The notes beneath the pieces were generated by a model. That model did no database searches. It was not told the origin of the DNA and saw only the letters and a program-made list of their open reading frames with translations. A stretch of 35,000 nt of DNA, taken from assembly GCA_030141605.1 (NCBI GenBank), contig JAQGDQ010000032.1:1-35000 (forward strand). Direction: 5' to 3'. The DNA is from Tubiluchus corallicola. Its lineage: Eukaryota > Priapulida > Priapulimorpha > Priapulimorphida > Tubiluchidae. The translations under genes and the position numbers were made by a program. How positions within the stretch are numbered: the first letter of the stretch is position 1; every line of letters starts with the position of its first letter. This document shows positions 18,871-31,412 of this stretch, in pieces.

Positions 18871-20207
18871 CGGTTACACCAGACACTTGACTCGTAAGAA
18901 TGAATTAAAGAACTCGTAAGAACACGTTACTTTTGTATAGTGCCCTCCCGTGCTATATGGTTGTAGTACAAAATTTTACGAATCACCCTGCCTAGTTGTC
19001 TAACATTGAGAGAATCATCATCCACTGTCTGGTTAATATGAAACTCTTAAAATGGCTTGAGTTTTTTGGAAGAAAATTAATTATTTTTGTGAGTAAAATC
19101 TTGTAAATAAAACTGGGACAACTCGCTACAGCCTGTGTTCTTCTGCTGCTGAGCTCTTAATATTATCTTGCATTTCACAATTGGCGTAATTTAATAATAT
19201 ATATTAAAAGTTTATTGTTAATCTTGATATTGATAATATACATTATTTGGCTCATTATTTGATCCGGTCGCTTTCCAGTTGGCAGGTAGTATAAACAACT
19301 AAACAATGCATTGTACGTTGGTTTCTTTTATAGCACGCCCAGCATTAAAGGATTTTGTATAGTGGACTGTGAAGTCAGCAGCCTAATCAGTCGGTCATAA
19401 TCATTCTTGGTGGCAGTACTATTTCTGAAAGAATTTTTGTGAAGTGATTTTAAAATTATCTCTTGACATTTTGTTGTTATTTGTTTGGGATCATTGTCAC
19501 CGTGACAACTGGCTTACTTCGTCACTGACAGTGCACAATTATATCTAAGGTCGCTTTTGTATCATCTTTTTATCTTGTTTCTCTCTTACTGTATCCACAC
19601 TATCCTAGTCTATAAAATTTCAATTTTGTTATTTGGTCTTGTCTGCCTCACAAAAATTGTTATGATGTGATAAATGTGATCACTTATGGGCTCCTGGATG
19701 TTAACTGATATGACCTAAGTAAAATATGCTTTGCTTTATCTAGCACTTAAGTTCTCGTGTTGATAGTATAGTATGTTATCCAGCATTTAATTAAAGCTAT
19801 AGTGGTTTGTTAAAGACATCAATTTTTTCCATCTAAGTGATTTGGGGATACTGATGCCCCTTTTATTGAGTTTACTGTTTACTGAGCAGAGTTATTGTTG
19901 GCTACTCAGCACATATAAACACTCAGCAAACATATTCATATTATGATATTTTATATTTTCTGTTTGCTCTGTTTTTAGAGTCGATCTTTTTTTGGCAGCT
20001 GAAAATTAGATGCAGTATTACGTATAATTATTTTTTCAGCAGAAAAGCTAAAAATATTAGGTGTTTACATGTTCTTACTGTCACTAGCTATTTAAACAGT
20101 AATGTGTGCATTTTTATTGCCTGGAAACGAGATATCAGCGCTCCATTACCCCTTAATGTTTAAAAATTTGTTCATTATATGTATAGTTTCTATTTTGCAT
20201 TTGGTAT
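18871..20207. other. gene-poor spacer
   Basis: AT-rich, with no open frame of convincing composition, no RNA gene and no repeat shared with other parts of the window. Confidence 0.45.
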
Positions 20208-21070
20208 TCATTTATTTCGGTACGAATGTGTACATTTTGTACGAATGTGATTCCTTTAAATACTTCAACAGGAACAGTTTTTGAAACTTTATATTAACAG
20301 TGTAGATCATACTAAAATTTTGGTTCTTTGCTTTATTTGACATTCATTATTGCCATTTATATAAATTAAATTTGAGTAAGTATTTTCGTCCTAAATGGGG
20401 CTTTCTAAGATTTGTCAGCAGCACAGCATCAAAGTAAAAAACAAGTCTGCAAAATTTTATACTGCTGGTTGGTGTTTGCCTTCAAATTTTCTGTAAATAA
20501 CCATAGTGTTGGGGTTTAGATTTACATCAACATTAGATGCTTTTTCATTTCAGGTTTTTACTTCCTATATTTGAATGAAGATGGCAGCACCAGTTGGCGT
20601 GAATTGTACGATGTGAGCGCAGGCAGCTTCATCATGTTGTTTTAAATGAACTTATCCCATCTCGCACAGAGAAGATTTTATTTTTATTAATTTAACATGT
20701 TATCGTTTTTCAGTCTGCTTTCAGTAAAACCCAAAATGTCTAAGGAAGTGCTAGATTTCAGAAATTAATTTTTTTTAATATATAATGTTTATTGTTAAAT
20801 GTTAATTGTAGGTTGTTAATTGTTTGCTTAATAAACAAAAGTTAACAAATCAACGAAAGCCTTAGAGGACTGGAAGCAGTTCTCTTGTTTAGGGGTTCAC
20901 AATACAAAAACATTTTTGAAAGTGAACTATTTACTAATTCTCACCAGTTTTCATAAAAAATCTGAGTTCGTTTATTTTGAAAGTGAATCTTTTTTATATG
21001 TATCATTGTAATTAATAATACCAGTCTTTCACAACAAATTTCTAGCACCATGAAGTCTGTTTGAATTTGC
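20208..21070. repeat. ~850-bp dispersed direct repeat R, copy 2
   Basis: Counterpart of 13788-14645. It differs by a short local duplication near its left end (TACGAATGTG twice, about 20221-20250) and scattered substitutions and indels. The core at about 20565-20640 (GAAGATGGCAGC, TGTACGATGTGAGCGCAGGC) is the best preserved part. It begins about 2.3 kb from the start of GPCR copy C, against about 3.2 kb for copy 1 and GPCR copy B. Confidence 0.8.
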
Positions 21071-23871
21071 TTTTTATTTACTGTTTTTACTTGAGACTAT
21101 AGGTAGTTCAAATTTTATATAACAAGCATTTACTAGAGCATGGTAAATCTTATCTTTTTTTCACCCTTTTTAACGTTTGTGTGAAATACATTATTTTTAT
21201 TGAAAACTTACTTTTTAATCAGTAACTTCCTTAATACAGTTAGTATACTGTTTTGCCTTTAACAGAGCGAATTTTTGGACAGAATTATTTTTATAAACAT
21301 TTTGTTTGAAATCTGTTTATTCACTTTGAATAATAATGGGTGAAAAAGCATAGCGTTATGTATTTGAATTTTTGTATGTCTATTTCTTTAATTATGTTGA
21401 CTGTAATATAGTTTTCACCACGATAGTCCAGATTTAGTGTCAAATTTTATTATTTTTTAAAATAAATATGTAGGCTAACTAAATGGGTTAGTTTTATAAA
21501 TGGTATTGATTGGATGGATTGCAAACAAAAAGATTAATTTTTAGTGCCAGAAGGTTTTGAACCAGCGTACAAGTTTATAGGTACTATAATTGTTTAAAGT
21601 AAAAGTCCTAAAAATTGAAGGAATGGTTTCTGGCTGACTGTTAATAATATGCATACTTGAAAAGATCTAGTGAATTTAATTAAATATGATTTTCATTTAG
21701 AGCTTATGTATTCATAAAAATAATTTACAAACTCTTAAATGAAGACTGAAGCTATCAAACTGATAATCGATTTATTGTGACACCGAACATAATTCGTACA
21801 GCATTGCTGATTTAAAAATTTATGGTTTTGCAGCCCTTTGTGCGAGCCAAATTAACATTTCCTTGTTAAATTTCTTCAAGTAGTTTCATTGTTAAGAGCT
21901 TTGCTTTGATTAACGAGCTAATGTCCTCGCAAATGGAGAAAAGGCTACGAATTTGACAGTAATAAGAAGTGCAGTTTTTGTTTAAGCCAAAGCACCGAAT
22001 TTCACAGTAAGTGTATGAACAAATGATGATTTATTTCACTGCAGCCACTCAGCCATTTTTCATTTCTGCATTTGTATTCGTTGACAATCATTGTCGCGCT
22101 GGCAACACAAGCCATAGTTGGCAAACATAAAGATAAATATGAGCGCAGCACTGTTGCCATTTCACACTCTTCTTTAATAAACTAAATATTGAAATAATCA
22201 TATTTGACAGTAAATTTGCCTATTAATCACTGCGTGTAGCCAAGGCTTATTGTTCATGTCCATAAATTATGCTGTGTTGATATGCAAGCAAGATATGAAA
22301 AACTCTTTGCAGCAGGCTTTGTAACTCAGTGCTGAGGGGGAGCTGTTGTTGTATTAGTGCTGTTCTGTGATAAACTGAGACTTGATTCAGTGTATTGTTG
22401 TTCGATTGTACAAAAATTAAGATCTAATTTTCTTTTTAAATCAGCAGGTTTATTTGCAATGGGAGCAATTTAATTACCTCTATAATTGTTCACTATCAGT
22501 AATCTTCAGTAATATCAATTAATTACTACACATCCTGTTATAAAAATAGACTGCTAAAACACTACCGCCGCTAACTTACACTTTTATTTTAGTATTGTGA
22601 GTGCATGAAGGGTGGATGTTTAATGATCTTTCTCCATCTAACTGTTACATTGTTACTAATACTTTGCTGTATATTGTTTTTGTATGAGGCAAATAAAATT
22701 CAAATATTAGGTGTAAAGTATGCATATCGTTTAAATATGTACGTCAGAAATGAAAAACACACTGAACGCTGCTAATTAAAGTATTTATGCAAAAGTTATA
22801 TTTTTCCCCATAATTGTTTCTAACTTAATAAATTTTCGGTTAATAGAACATGTCCACAACGCAACAGACATTTCGATGGATACATTTTTGGTTTTTTAAC
22901 GGTGTAGCGAGTAGTAAAACATAATTACTAAAGAACTTGCACTGATGCAAAATCAATTTTTCCCATATTTGTGTGCCTGTCTTTATTTGTGTTTGTGTAT
23001 TCAAATACACTGGTGAGTTGACAGGCGCAGAATTTTTAATTAGCTCCCATTCTTTAGTTAAATCTGCTTAGCAATTGGCATGGCTCAGGGAGATACAGAA
23101 ATTCGTGTTAAGCAGGCTTCGGTATTAATTCCGACTAATCCCGATTTGCTTTCTAGTGCCGGGCATAAATTTTACGCGAAGATTTTTGCATAATTGACAA
23201 TGTCGCACAGTGCTGTCAGCATTAATTTATTATTTCAGCTGAAGCAGTAGGTTAATCCTTCTGTCGTAAGGCTTACGGTTAGGCAATTCTATACTTTGCC
23301 TTGAAACATGTTTGTGAATGACGAATTTGTTTAAAGGTCAAATTTAACGTGAAAACAAGTTTTCTTTAATTAAAAGAGCTAACTGTAACTTAAAATTTGG
23401 CTCTAATTTTATTAAATTTCATGGCTCTTTCTTATTGAAACCGGGCCTCGAAGTTGCAATTTTCTCCAAAACATTTGTTGGGTTTTGCTCGTGAAACTGC
23501 GGAAAGTCACAGTCTAACTATGGGCTCCTTGAATACCGTGTCGTTTCTGTGACACTGAATTTGTAAACAACGTAGCTAAGGGGTGTATTTCGCTGGCGTC
23601 ATCTATTGAGTAAAACGGGCGAAACCAATTTCGAGATTTTCTTTGGAAATGACATCTTTACACACGATTTCTTCTTACATAAACCACCATTAAAAAGTAA
23701 AAAGTATCAGGAAATTTTAGTTAGGGTCCTTTCTTTCTACTTTGCTTTTATTTTTTGTTCTTTCTTTTCAATCTGTGTAAAAATGGGTATTCATAAAGTA
23801 CATTGTGTTTGGCCTTTAAATCTTTTATATTTTTGTATGCTATCAAACAGTACACATTTTTCTTTTTTTAG
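21071..23871. other. gene-poor stretch with regulatory-looking patches
   Basis: No coding gene is seen. Less AT-rich patches occur at about 21880-22160 and 23030-23330. They contain clustered motif-like strings: GACAATCATTGTC (22083-22095, a palindromic pair of Sox-like sites), GGCAAACATAAAGATAAATA (Fox-like), CTAATCCCG (Otx-like) and TTTGCATAATTGACAATG (POU-like plus Sox-like). These resemble enhancers but could be chance. Confidence 0.3.
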
Positions 23872-23958
23872 CGTACTCCAGCTCATCATGGCAGGATCTA
23901 ATTATAATGCTGATGGTTGTGGAGGATGGCAACTTGTCTGTTATGAATGTTAATAAAG
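23872..23958 (+). other. possible internal exon of 87 nt
   Basis: A strong acceptor-like tract (TTTTTCTTTTTTTAG) ends at 23871, and AAAG/GTAAAA gives a donor at 23959. One frame is open throughout (ends VVEDGNLSVMNVNK). No neighbouring exon was found. Confidence 0.2.
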
Positions 23959-23960
23959 GT

Positions 23961-25860
23961 AAAAACTGTGCCTTGTTTTAAAAAGCTGATTTGTGTATGG
24001 ATTGCGTAAACTAGTTTAATTCAAACTAAATTAGCGTCACATTATAAAGCATATGTGGGTCTATGCATTAGCCTATTATAGACTTATTTTCTGCCTTACT
24101 GAGCTTCCTTTACTCTTAAATTTAATATATACAAATTCAAAGAATGCAGGCCTATTTTGGAGCTTTAAAAACTGCAAGCTATGATCTATAGAAATTAAAG
24201 ACACCGTTCACATGATCACTATATCCCGTATGCTCTTTCGTGAAACACATGTGAAGCTTGACATTAAGCCTTCCAGAATACGTGGGACCGTATTTCTTAC
24301 CTGATTTAGTTATAATTTCTGTATCAGTTGCACACTTGCAGGTTGGTTATTGCAGTAGCCTTTTGCTCTAAAGAGACGTGAGCTCCCAAGGTTGAATACC
24401 TTACATGATGCATGTATTGTACACATTTATTAGAAATGTCGTGAGATCGAACAGTACTGTAATAATCCAATATGTTGGCCTTCATTCGTTTATTTGCACC
24501 TTTGCGGTTTAATGTCTGACTTAGCGTTCGTTTCTTGTAAGAACATAAAATAGGAGCAAATGGATGCTTTAGTTTATTCTTACTTAATTAAGCATGGCTA
24601 GCATGCTTGATTAAAAATTAAAATGAATATTACATAGCTGGTATTTTAAAACTGGTACCAGTGAATAGCTGTGACGTTCGTACAAAAGAACTTTAGAGGA
24701 CTGTACGTGATTGAAATTGAAGTTTTTCATGATTCACGTTAATATAGCATTGTCTGTCCTGTTAGGTTGCAAGACATTTTACTGAAATGAGTCATTAATG
24801 GGGTTTACAAAGCTGTGATAGTGTCTTGCGACTACACATTTTACACATGGTATGTGAAACAATAATTTTACTCCACTTTTGGTAGCAGGGATTATCGGTA
24901 AGGTATGGCAGTATATGTTCAATGTCTTTTTAGAAAAATGCAAAGGGAAGAATTTGGTAGGTTCATTGATCGAACTGTTGGGTGGGAAAAATTGAAGGGT
25001 AGATTCAATTTTTTGCTTACAAGAATTCGCATATGAATTTCTTCAGTCAATGGCTTATTCTCCATTTACTTTCATTATACAAGGAACCATAGATTGGGGA
25101 ATTTAGTTTAGTGCAAAATTTTAATACAAAGCTTTTATTGACATACATCTTATTAGGTAGTTTTTTCTTACCTTATCTTTGTTCTGGACTTGTGTTAGTC
25201 TAGTGTAGATAAACCTATAAGATGAACACAAGAGATCAGCGATGATATCATCATTACCTCACTTAGGTTTGCAGTGTATTCTTAATTATCTGTCGCAAAG
25301 TCACTGCCAGAGTTGTTAATGGTCATTGATTTTTTGCTCTTATAATAACAAACGTGTGCATGGGTTCTTTTTGTTAGGAAATCATGCCTGTGCTAAGCAA
25401 ACAGGAATATTTATCTATCTTTTGCAGAAAGTGATAGGTCATAGAATAGTTTCTGTAGCATTTTGACAACTGTTGTTTATATCTACAAGTACTGTAAAAA
25501 ACGACTCAAATTGTTGTGTAGAAGAAAAGGACCTAATTAGTTTTCATTAGCAAATTATGTCGTTCAGGATACAAGTCTGTGAGAAATAAGCTGTTGATAA
25601 GGGTGGAATTTCCCAAACCTGATTCACCTGTAAACACAGAGATGGTGTAAATAAAATAATTTTAATTAGGAAATTAGCAAATTAGTTGCCCATGTTTGAT
25701 CAGTTGGTTTAACTCAGTAGAGGCACTTTTGTTTTTACCCAGATTCCTGTGACACCTGGTCACACTTCGAAAGATTTCTGAAATAACACTATTTCTTCTT
25801 TGCTGTTATTTGAAATTGTTACAAAAAACTCATTTTAGGCTCCCAATGCCCAGTCTTTGT
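23961..25860. other. gene-poor stretch
   Basis: AT-rich DNA with no supported gene, RNA or repeat. Confidence 0.45.
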
Positions 25861-25865
25861 TATTG

Positions 25866-26512
<647 letters not shown>

Positions 26513-26559
26513 ATGCCGCCGTTGTTTGTGATCTGTGAATTGTAATTGAGAAGAAGCAT

Positions 26560-27460
26560 TTATTTTAGCAGGAATAAACTTGTAAATAAAGAAAATTAAA
26601 ATAATTATTTAATATATATCAAAAAATACATTTATTCAATAGCAACTTCTAAAAAATTGATCTTTTATGTATCTTTACGAGATCCTCTAATATTATTTAA
26701 ATAACGTAATTCAATTTTAGAGCGTATCATTGCAAAAACGGTCGAAAGTTTTAGTAGCTGCAGTTATGTCGTGCTCACTCACTTTCCCAATTTTTTAAGA
26801 ATTTAACTTGCAGTAAGCTGCACAAAGGGCTTTCGTCGATTTTATCGGTATTAGACTATGAATTTTTAAATGTTACAAGGTTGTTTAGTTGCAGTTGTAA
26901 ATTGTAATTCTCCGGTATTCTCAGTTTCTTCGTGTGACAGACAAATTTTCTTGTGCTTTAAAACTTGGGTGCGTGTCTCTTTCTTGCTTTTGTGTTTCCT
27001 CACCCATTATTTCTTTCTACGCCTCTCTTTCTAGCATCTCATCGATGATGTATACAAATTAAACAATCAATGTTCCAACTTTTCACCTGCTTGTTATTTT
27101 CCGTTTTTTTGCGTTTGGGTAGGCTGTCTGAATTGTCGCTGGGTACGTGCAAGATAATCAGCACAAATGCATCATTAAGCATATCGAATGACGTTTATCG
27201 TAAAAAAATGAGAGGAATATTGTTTGGCAAACATTTTTTAACCATTTATGGAAGATACTAAAATTTTGCTACAAACAAGTTGGTCAATATTGTGTGAAAA
27301 GACAAGAATGAACAGATGCTTTTTTGGCAGTGCTTAAAATATCAATTTCTTAGATGAAATACACGGACTATTATAGCTAGGAACTTAACGGCTGCTTTCG
27401 CTTGTAAATGCTTGTTTAACATATTGTGTAAATTGATCACCCCGGCTCTTTAATTTATAA
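26560..27460. other. gene-poor stretch
   Basis: AT-rich near 26570-26720, less so after. No supported coding region. Confidence 0.4.
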
Positions 27461-27469
27461 TTGATTCAG

Positions 27470-27643
27470 CAGATTAGAGAGGAATTTTTAATGTTTAAAT
27501 GTCCTGCAAACTGGCAGACTCTAATGTTGCATGTGAGGGACTGGAAGAGAAATCTACACCTTTCATCATCAGCAGCTGCGGAAATAATTGTGTACTATGT
27601 TAACATATATTGTGTTCACCTGTCACACCTCACCTTTATTTAA
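27470..27643 (+). other. possible exon with short open frame
   Basis: A pyrimidine-rich tract and TTGATTCAG (ending 27469) precede an open frame running to TAA 27641-27643. The first part has protein-like composition (QIREEFLMFKCPANW, HVRDWKRNLHL). There is no strong donor before the stop. It lies about 200 bp before the ionotropic receptor start in a different frame. It could be an upstream exon of that transcript, part of another gene, or chance. Confidence 0.2.
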
Positions 27644-27698
27644 ACATCTCGATATAACTTCAAGTGAGATAAGAGCGGAAGCAAAAGGTGTTTGTCAA

Positions 27699-27724
27699 TA
27701 TGTGTGTTTGTGTGTGTGTGTGTC
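27699..27724. repeat. (TG)n microsatellite
   Basis: Short TG run with one interruption, about 130 bp upstream of the ionotropic receptor ATG. Confidence 0.85.
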
Positions 27725-27853
27725 CTACTTCATCGATAACATGTTTGAAGAAACATAGAATTACTTAGTAAACGAGGTTTCATTCAATTGTGCCTGAATT
27801 TGAGACTAGTCATCAAGGACCTACTGAAAGTGAACGTGATAGCACCCAATAGG

Positions 27854-29197
27854 ATGGGCTGCTTCTTGGTTTTTGTCTTCATAGTGTTCAGTGTCCCTTA
27901 CAACACGTATGCAGCATGTACAGACGTTAAAAACATGAAGGATCACCACTCCATGCAGCAAAATATTTCATTGGGCAGGGTACTTGGCACCTCCATCAAT
28001 GCATTACAGCCTTGTGGTTACTCACTCGACAAGAAACTGCTTCGAATAGGCATGTGGAATGACCAGTTTGAGACATTCTTCGAGGATGTACTTCATTTAC
28101 TCAGTAAAGTTTTGAATTTTTCATACTCAGTGAAATATATTGCGCGTACAGAAAACCCACGTAACTTAATCAATAGTGGAGAATTTGACATGTTTTTGGG
28201 ATTGCTGAATTTGTCGCCTGAAAGAGCTAAACACATGATATTTCTTCACCCAATAGCTTACTCTCGATTTACATTTATTATAAAGAGACCGCGGCTTCTG
28301 GGATTTGATTTAATGGATCCTTTTAGTACAGGAGTCTGGTTGCTTCTTTTGACATACAGCTTATTCGTTAGTTTTATTTTACTTTGTCTTGGACATACCT
28401 TGATGACCTATAAGGGTCATGCCGCTGAAGCGGGTTCAAACAAGGATCCAGCCTATTTTATTCAGTACACATTGTCGTCATTTCTTGGACAAGGTGGAAC
28501 TTACATACCACAGCGTTTGTCTGTCAGGATGGTTATTGGATGGTGGTGGATTTTTGCTCTCATAATGGCAGCATTGTATACAGGGACTTTAGTTAGTAAA
28601 TTATTTGTTAGTAAACAGGAATATCCTTTCACTTCTTTACAGGAGCTGATTGATAGCGAAGTGACACCAGTGACATTTGGATCACTTGCTGCTACTACGA
28701 TGTTAAAAAACAGTCCACCTGATACAGATTATGGAAAGCTGTGGACAAAAATGGTGTCTGACGGAACTGTGCCAGTGGACACTATTGAAGAGGCTCTCGA
28801 AAAAACGTATTCAGGAAAATACACTTTCTTTACGTGTGAAATTTGTGCAAAAGTATTCATTGCCAATGATTTTAAATTACACGAATCATGCAGATTTTCA
28901 TTTTCACCGATAGAATTTGACCCGTTGCCAGCGTCAGTTGCTGTTCCAAAAGACAGCAACTATACAGAGCAGTTAAACTATGGACTAACTATTTTGCTAC
29001 AGACTGGTTGGATTGAAAAACTTTTATATGACTTTTTGTTGTCAGCAGATTATTGTTTAAATTTACCCGACCAAAGTGTTAAAGTTAAGCCAGTCACTGC
29101 AACGCAACTTGTTCCTATATTCTGGGTTCTTTTGATTGGATTTAGTATTGCACTTGTAGTTGTTGTAGGTGAATGGATGTATCGCTACCATAAATGA
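27854..29197 (+). CDS. divergent ionotropic receptor (IR) of the glutamate-receptor superfamily
   Basis: 447 residues, single exon. The ATG at 27854 is the first in frame and opens a signal peptide (residues 1-20, ending NTYA). No amino-terminal domain is present, only about 40 residues before the S1 lobe (about 60-155). S1 ends in a motif where R124, ten residues before the HPI segment, aligns with the ligand-binding arginine of AMPA receptors. M1 is about 157-180; the pore loop about 200-217 (SSFLGQGG) has G212 at the Q/R site; M3 about 224-252 has LYTGTLVSKLFV in place of SYTANLAAFLTV. S2 spans about 255-410, with FGSL at 275-278 and C346/C401 spaced like the conserved S2 disulfide. M4 is about 419-439, with a short cytoplasmic end. 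It should form a cation channel subunit at the plasma membrane. IRs of this type serve chemo-, thermo- or hygrosensation in protostomes and usually need a co-receptor such as IR25a. Its own ligand is unknown. Confidence 0.94.
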   Translation: MGCFLVFVFIVFSVPYNTYAACTDVKNMKDHHSMQQNISLGRVLGTSINALQPCGYSLDKKLLRIGMWNDQFETFFEDVLHLLSKVLNFSYSVKYIARTENPRNLINSGEFDMFLGLLNLSPERAKHMIFLHPIAYSRFTFIIKRPRLLGFDLMDPFSTGVWLLLLTYSLFVSFILLCLGHTLMTYKGHAAEAGSNKDPAYFIQYTLSSFLGQGGTYIPQRLSVRMVIGWWWIFALIMAALYTGTLVSKLFVSKQEYPFTSLQELIDSEVTPVTFGSLAATTMLKNSPPDTDYGKLWTKMVSDGTVPVDTIEEALEKTYSGKYTFFTCEICAKVFIANDFKLHESCRFSFSPIEFDPLPASVAVPKDSNYTEQLNYGLTILLQTGWIEKLLYDFLLSADYCLNLPDQSVKVKPVTATQLVPIFWVLLIGFSIALVVVVGEWMYRYHK

Positions 29198-30540
29198 TGC
29201 ATAGTTTTATCTTCCAAAAGCCTGCAGGAGATATAAGCGTTTCTGATAAATCTCAACCAAATTAATATTTTATCTGTAAAACGCCAACCATTAATTATGC
29301 AGTTAATCATTTAATCCCAGCTTTGATCAGGACTTTGCAACTGTCACTAACTTTATAAGTTTCGTGTTGTACTGGTACAAGTTTCAAGTATGTTGCCAGA
29401 TTATTGTAAATTTACAACTCTACGAATAGCTAGCACATAATCAACTAACAGTACTGACAAAATCATTAGTAGATTAATTGATCATAGTTGTAAGTTTTTA
29501 CGATTATCAATGAAAACTTTCAAGTAGTTTTCTATTTCCATGATATCACACGTTTGCTTGATGAAGCTTCCATCTCTGTTTTTGTTTTTTATTACATTGT
29601 GCAAATGTTATGTAGTGAATTTTGCCGGAGGATTTCGTCTTAATTTTACGTTTTGAGTACTGTTATAAGACTAGTAAATACAATTATAATAAATATAATG
29701 GATAACATTCACCTAATTCACTACTATTCTTTTCATAGTCACAGAAAAACTATCTTGCAGCGTATGCATTTTGCTCATTAGAAATCGTACGAGCTGTAAA
29801 CCTTTCCTCACTTTCCCACAATGGCTTATCTTCCTTTGTTTTTGGCACTTGACCAAGGCTGAATAACTCCCAATGCAAAAGAGCAAAACTCGATTTTGGC
29901 CAGACCCGAACTTTGTACAGACGTAGTTTGTGTCTCTCATAAACTTAATTATTTCTACCTAATTCAGGATGAGACGGTTGAACAAAGATTCGTTTGTTAT
30001 TCTGGGCCCTAAGATTTGGTTTAGAATGTGCTTGCCTTAACTACAGATAATTTTATCCTGTTTTGTGCCACTCAACATGACAGTTAATACGATGGGATAT
30101 TTGAAACTATATTATAAGTGTATATAACATGACAGCAAGTTTTCTTCCTTTCTAATAACTTTCAGCAACTTTGTATTATTGATAATGCTTTTACTCTGAT
30201 AATTGAGAGCTATAAATTCTTACACGCAGATGTTACAAATTGTAACTCTCGCATACTCTATTTGTTATAAGAGTATTATTTATGATAGTTAAAGTTTTAC
30301 TCAGAGCGTTTTTGTGCTTCTTCCTCCTGCCCTGTTTCATTGACATTTTCTTTGTATGTTGTAAAAATTACAAAAGCTCATTTAGCGCACGCCTACATGT
30401 ATCTTCATAATCTGAACTCATTGAAGACCTTGTCGCGTTTTATCAGAGTTGTGAAAGATTTTAATGCATAGAGTTATATTCCGTTTCTAATGCATTAAGT
30501 TGTATTTCGTTTCTAATTCACCCACATTTTAATAATGGAA
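29198..30540. other. 3' flank of the ionotropic receptor gene, then gene-poor DNA
   Basis: The IR 3' UTR should lie at the start. The first clear AATAAA on this strand is near 29689, about 490 bases after the stop, so the UTR may be long. A 75-codon ATG frame on the minus strand (29713-29940) has no recognisable domain and is not called. Confidence 0.4.
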
Positions 30541-31030
30541 CCCGAGCAGAAATTTCGCACCGTATGATATTTAAGAGCAATTTAATCCCTTGTCATCAAA
30601 CACTCTCCAAATTACCCTCTTCTAGTGCCCTCTTCTCCGACATTGTGCATGCAAAATTGCAACGCGTTATAAATTTTTTGCAATTTGGTCGATTTTGCGC
30701 ATGTGATTACCATACGGCTTTATGTTGTGTGACAATGTATTAATCATCGCGCGAGTAAAGAGTTCAAATTGGTAAAATTGGAGTGAGGTTTTTTTATTAT
30801 CCGTCCTGGATTTCAGGCGCAATTAGACGCGCGATATATTATGGTTTCAAATTGGGTATTGTGGCTGGCAATCACTGTGTAGGCAGGGTTACTGCGTGGA
30901 GTGTGAACTCTGATTTCTTCTACTTATCATGTAAATTGCTTTGAATTTAATAGCAAATGAGTCCGTCAGTCAAGCTTGTTTAGTATAAGGATGTGTTGAA
31001 GCCGTGGAAAATGTGGAGGAGGATCCATGG
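30541..31030. promoter_or_regulatory. candidate regulatory patch, CpG- and motif-richer
   Basis: This patch is less AT-rich, contains more CpG than its surroundings and has clustered homeodomain-like strings (CAATTAGACGCG, TTAATCATCGCGCG, GTGATTACC, ATAAATTTTTTGCAAT). It has no open frame of interest. Such composition is common in conserved non-coding elements, but conservation cannot be seen from one genome. Confidence 0.2.
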
Positions 31031-31212
31031 GTTGAAATCATTCAAGCTTCTTTAGCCTTAATATACTGGAAGTTTTAAACGTAGTGGGAGGGTTTAGTTT
31101 AGCCAGAAGCGAAGCGAAGTCATTAATGATATAACAATGCCAAGGGTACAAAGAATGCTGAATAATAAAAGAGTCATTCCCATTATCTTCCTCCCCCCTC
31201 TTGCTCCCCCTT

Positions 31213-31223
31213 ATCTCTCTTTC

Positions 31224-31260
<37 letters not shown>
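31213..31260. repeat. (CT)n microsatellite
   Basis: An almost pure CT tract from about 31229 to 31257 with a less regular start. Confidence 0.95.
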
Positions 31261-31261
<1 letters not shown>

Positions 31262-31336
31262 TCGTTCATCGTTTGTTTTACTGTCTACTTTTGCTCTGTT
31301 GTTTTTCTTTTTGTTCTCTCAAGACCTTTCCCGCCG

Positions 31337-31338
<2 letters not shown>

Positions 31339-31408
<70 letters not shown>

Positions 31409-31412
31409 TCTT
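31339..31412. repeat. (TA)n-(GA)n compound microsatellite
   Basis: About 20 TA units (31339-31380) run directly into about 10 GA units (31381-31401), then AAGAGAGA. The GA part is complementary to the CT tract 120-150 bp to the left. Confidence 0.95.

Noticed and set aside
27788-27853. 22-codon N-terminal extension of the ionotropic receptor
   Set aside because: It starts at TTG, and the first ATG (27854) begins a convincing signal peptide.
29713-29940. 75-codon ATG frame on the minus strand
   Set aside because: No domain, no paralogue and no supporting splice or promoter context; the length is within chance expectation.
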